From the NCBI GenBank assembly GCA_002284615.2, contig MU069511.1:333603-352571 (forward strand): a stretch of DNA of 18,969 nt. Reading direction: 5' to 3'. This document shows positions 17,041 through 18,969 of the stretch, one piece after another. Source of the stretch: Dunaliella salina. Taxonomy: Eukaryota; Chlorophyta; Chlorophyceae; Chlamydomonadales; Dunaliellaceae. A program made the position numbers and the translations under genes. The notes beneath the pieces were generated by a model. It saw nothing but the letters and a program-made list of their open reading frames with translations. It was not told where the DNA came from and did not search any database. The first letter of the stretch is position 1. Every line of letters begins with the position of its first letter.

Positions 17041-17698
17041 GGAGTGTACAGCCCAGCCAGCCCAGCCCAGCAGTGGCCAACGGCTCAAACTAGCAGTGGC
17101 ACATGCTCAACCCAGCTCAAGCCAGCAGTGGCAAGTGCTCGATCCAGCCCAGCAGTGGCAGATGCTCAATGGACCAGTGGCAAATGCTCAACCCAGCTCA
17201 ATCCAGTGGCCATTGCTCGATCCAGCCCAGCAGTGGCAGATGCTCAATCTACCAGTGGCAAATGCTCAAGCCAGCTCAAGCCAGCAGTGGCCATTGCTCG
17301 ATCCAGCCCAGCAGTGGCAGATGCTCAATGGACCAGTGGCAAATGCTCAACCCAGCTCAAGCCAGCAGTGGCNANTGCTCGATCCAGCCCAGCAGTGGCA
17401 GTGCTCAATAAACCAGTGGTAGATGCTCAACCCAGCTCAAGCCAGCAGTGGCCATTGCTCGATCCAGCCCAGCAGTGGCAGATGCTCAATGTGCCAGTGG
17501 CAGATGCTCAACCCAGCTCAAGCCAGCAGTGGCAAGTGCTCGATCCAGCCCAGCAGTGGCAGATGCTCAATGTGCCAGTGGCAAATGCTCAACCCAGCTC
17601 AAGCCAGCAGTGGCAAGTGCCCGATCCAGCCCAGCAGTGGCAGATGCTCAAACCAGCCCAGCCCAGCAGTGACAAATGCTCGATCCAGATTCTGCATG
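17041..17698. repeat. 80-81 bp higher-order repeat of 26-28 bp GCAGTGG-TGCTCAA units, with two N
   Basis: GCTCGATCCAGCCCAGCAG recurs at 17137, 17215, 17296, 17377, 17457, 17538 and (as GCCCGATCC) 17619. Each higher-order unit has three subunits of type AGCAGTGGCAGATGCTCAA. As 81 is a multiple of three and the unit lacks plus-strand stops, all three plus frames stay open; I do not treat them as proteins without other evidence. N at 17373 and 17375 are unresolved bases. Confidence 0.9.
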
Positions 17699-17900
17699 AG
17701 GATTCTTGGGAACAGGTGCTTCGACATAAGGCATTTCAAAGCACAATACTTTGCACAAGATTACTGCAGGAATTGGCACGGCTCACAGCGTCAGGGCAAA
17801 CACAACATGATGCTCAGGAACAAACACTTCAATACAAGGCAGTTCAAAGCACAACACTTTGCACTGGATGTCTGCAGCAACTGGCACAGCTGCAGGTGTG
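17699..17900. repeat. 108 bp tandem duplication (36-codon period)
   Basis: TTTCAAAGCACAATACTTTG at 17734 recurs as GTTCAAAGCACAACACTTTG at 17842, within units of 108 bp. The plus frame encodes a helical repeat (EQVLRHKAFQSTILC and EQTLQYKAVQSTTLC). Substitutions between copies are spread evenly over codon positions (about 6, 5 and 6), so there is no sign of protein-level selection. The minus frame is also open over part of it (KVLCFELPCIEV and KVLCFEMPYVEA). Confidence 0.7.
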
Positions 17901-18003
17901 GGGCGCTCTCGACGCAAAGCACTCATGTGCAGCATGCTCCCAGGCAGCATTTCGATGATGGAGGCGAGGCTGTTTTGCCAAAGCAGTGTATCCAGGAGCA
18001 CAC
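17901..18003 (-). other. Junction downstream of exon 18004-18301
   Basis: The exon frame continues on the minus strand to a stop at 17923. A second minus frame (MLPGSMLHMSALRRERP) covers 17860-17960 and looks coding, but it is not connected by an intron of plausible length to the donor at 18003. The gene structure here is unresolved. Confidence 0.3.
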
Positions 18004-18301
18004 CTGTTGGACTTCTTGGAACAGCTGACGCAGCTCAGGGTCTGGGATGTTAGAGGCCGCTACCAGAAGGTCCGGCGAGGCATCCAGCGAAGGAGTGGGC
18101 AGCCGCAGGTCCTCATGGGGCTCCAGGCTGTACACCGCATGGAGCGCTGCCCTGTGTAGCAATGATTTTTGGTCTGGTCTATGCTTAGGATAAGGGATGT
18201 TGGAAGCCACTACCAGAAGGTCTGGCGAGGCGTCCAGCGAAGGAGTGAGCAGCCGCAGGTCCTCATGGGGTTCCAGGCTGTACACCGTGGTGAGCGCTGC
18301 C
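18004..18301 (-). CDS. Gene A, exon with two 50-residue repeats
   Basis: Minus-strand segment of 298 nt entering in phase 2 (acceptor ATAATTGTTACACAG) and leaving in phase 0 (GTCCAACAG followed by GTGTGC). It encodes AALTTVYSLEPHEDLRLL, TPSLDASPDLLVVASNIP, a linker, a second copy with PDLLVAASNIP, and DPELRQLFQEVQQ. The repeat period is 150 bp (starts near 18045 and 18195). Outside a four-base cluster, five of seven differences between copies are silent third positions of this frame, strong evidence of past protein-level selection on this strand. The second copy also carries its own acceptor-like GCTACACAG, so each copy may once have been a separate exon. Family not recognised. Confidence 0.65.
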
Positions 18302-18474
18302 CTGTGTAACAATTATTGTTGGCTTAGGCTGTGCAGACATGTAATAGCACAGTGTACAACGGCAATGTTTTATGGCACTGGCTGTACACCACATTTAGCG
18401 CCATCTTAAAAAAAAGAATAGTGCAGCAATGTTTCATGGTCTGGCCTCGAGTCAAGCTGATAGTGTATGTCAAG
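18302..18474. other. Spacer, no feature seen
   Basis: Short imperfect repeats of GGCTGTACACC and GTGTAACAATTATTG relate to the 150 bp repeat to the left. Nothing else recognised. Confidence 0.4.
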
Positions 18475-18564
18475 ACTGTAACATGTCGGGACTACACAGC
18501 TATCAAACACCCCACCAAGATCTGTCATCAATGCAGAAATGCATTACGGTACCATAAAGTCCAG
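18475..18564 (+). CDS. Possible plus-strand exon with CHQCR motif
   Basis: Plus strand: acceptor-like TATGTCAAG, 30 codons in phase 0, then CCAG followed by GTATGT, a good 5' splice site. It encodes TVTCRDYTAIKHPTKIC then HQCRNALRYHKVQ. CHQCR with nearby Cys and basic residues recalls the start of 4CXXC (CDCA7-type) zinc fingers, but only part of such a domain would be present and I see no matching next exon before the window ends. It lies inside a proposed intron of gene A on the other strand, so it is either a nested or overlapping gene, or one of the two calls is wrong. Confidence 0.35.
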
Positions 18565-18745
18565 GTATGTGTATAGCGTGGAATGAAAAGCAGTTGGAGG
18601 GCAATTGAGGTGAGTTGCATGATTCCTGAAGCGTCAGTCTATAAGTATGAAGGCCTAAAAGAAATTCCTACACACCGGACTGTTTCATTCGCTACCGTGC
18701 CGGAGGGAAGTTTCGCTCAATACTGAAATAAAAAGCAGCTCCCAC
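18565..18745. other. Spacer
   Basis: Contains TATAAGTA near 18641 on the plus strand. No coding segment supported. Confidence 0.35.
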
Positions 18746-18916
18746 CTAATTTGCTCCTTGGATGGCTGGGGTACTGCAAAATTGTTTGCAGCGCCTTGGC
18801 CGCGTCCTTCTTGCTGGCTGCTTGGCCTGCTATGAGACCTCATCTCCGGGTGAAACTTTTGTTTTTTTTGCCGATCAGAACTGGAGCTTGCCCATATTAT
18901 TGCTGCACCTCCTCCT
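18746..18916 (-). CDS. Gene A, 5'-most exon visible (partial gene)
   Basis: 171 nt candidate exon on the minus strand. The acceptor is strong (CTTACAATGTAATTTTTGCAG), so coding sequence must lie further right, outside the window. The donor is ATTAG followed by GTGGGA. Phase 2 in, phase 2 out; the exit phase fits the phase-2 start of exon 18004-18301 and would create an Arg codon at the junction. It encodes a hydrophobic start (GGGAAIIWASSSSDRQ), a basic and Ser/Gln-rich low-complexity stretch (KKQKFHPEMRSHSRPSSQ) and NNFAVPQPSKEQI. The family is not recognised. Confidence 0.45.
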
Positions 18917-18969
18917 CTGCAAAAATTACATTGTAAGAGTTCCACAGGTGACACAACCTTCACACACAC
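18917..18969. other. Right edge, proposed gene A intron
   Basis: Minus strand: pyrimidine-rich tail and branch-like CTTACAA of the intron preceding exon 18746-18916, ending in a CACACACAC stub on the plus strand. Confidence 0.4.

Noticed and set aside
17044..17958. 304-codon plus-strand frame with 27-residue repeats
   Set aside because: The 81 bp repeat is stop-free in all three plus frames, so openness has no weight; the frame contains N-derived unknown residues and joins unrelated repeats.

Overview
The window looks like nuclear DNA of a eukaryote, most likely a chlorophyte green alga of the Chlamydomonadales (Dunaliella/Haematococcus-like). This is an inference from GTGAG/GTAAG 5' splice sites, a TGTAA polyadenylation motif, TGCA-rich composition, dense minisatellites and a roughly 370 bp (GT)n tract. 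No bacterial-type gene, rRNA, tRNA or CRISPR array was recognised. Long uninterrupted frames are mostly artefacts of tandem repeats whose unit lacks stops.

The best interpretation is that most of the window (about 18.9 kb down to 1.15 kb) is one repeat-inflated gene on the minus strand, here called gene A, read right to left and entering from beyond the right edge. Candidate exons, in transcription order, are 18916-18746, 18301-18004, 16125-15955 (with duplicated copies at 15917-15825 and 15661-15569), 15018-14983, 13652-13560, 13479-13357, 11344-11213, 9476-9271, 2627-2321, then an array of 54-66 nt exons from 2144 down to the stop codon at 1226-1228, followed by a TGTAA motif at 1159-1155. 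Nearly every exon has a recognisable AG acceptor, and all but 13479-13357 and the terminal exon have a GT donor. All consecutive junctions are phase-compatible (mostly phase 0). Splice sites were chosen by eye, so the linkage is a hypothesis. The protein is not recognised. It has a Ser/Pro-rich basic stretch and a C-terminal charged, helical 18-residue repeat.

The striking theme is that exons, or exon ends with their flanking intron, have been amplified into tandem arrays inside the same gene: 1.2-2.3 kb (18-codon exons), 10.0-11.2 kb (copies of an exon 3' end and its donor), 11.3-12.1 kb (106 bp units around an 18 nt MAELEQ core) and 15.1-16.1 kb (31-codon exon). In the last array, and in the 150 bp repeat at 18.0-18.3 kb, differences between copies fall mainly in third codon positions of the minus-strand frame. 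This is evidence that these really are, or were, coding.

Layout: 0.1-0.9 kb hairpin minisatellite; 1.15-2.63 kb 3' end of gene A with exon array; 2.6-4.4 kb several short tandem repeats; 5.37-6.18 kb a non-autonomous element with terminal inverted repeats, and a diverged relative at about 8.34-9.18 kb; 9.86-12.1 kb nested tandem arrays; 12.5-13.3 kb minisatellite; 13.35 kb a 13-base match to an Illumina adapter next to an exon; 13.70-14.07 kb (GT)n; 14.6-16.35 kb exon-derived arrays; 16.7-17.9 kb minisatellites with two N positions; 18.0-18.9 kb 5'-most visible exons of gene A, with a possible opposite-strand exon carrying a CHQCR motif.
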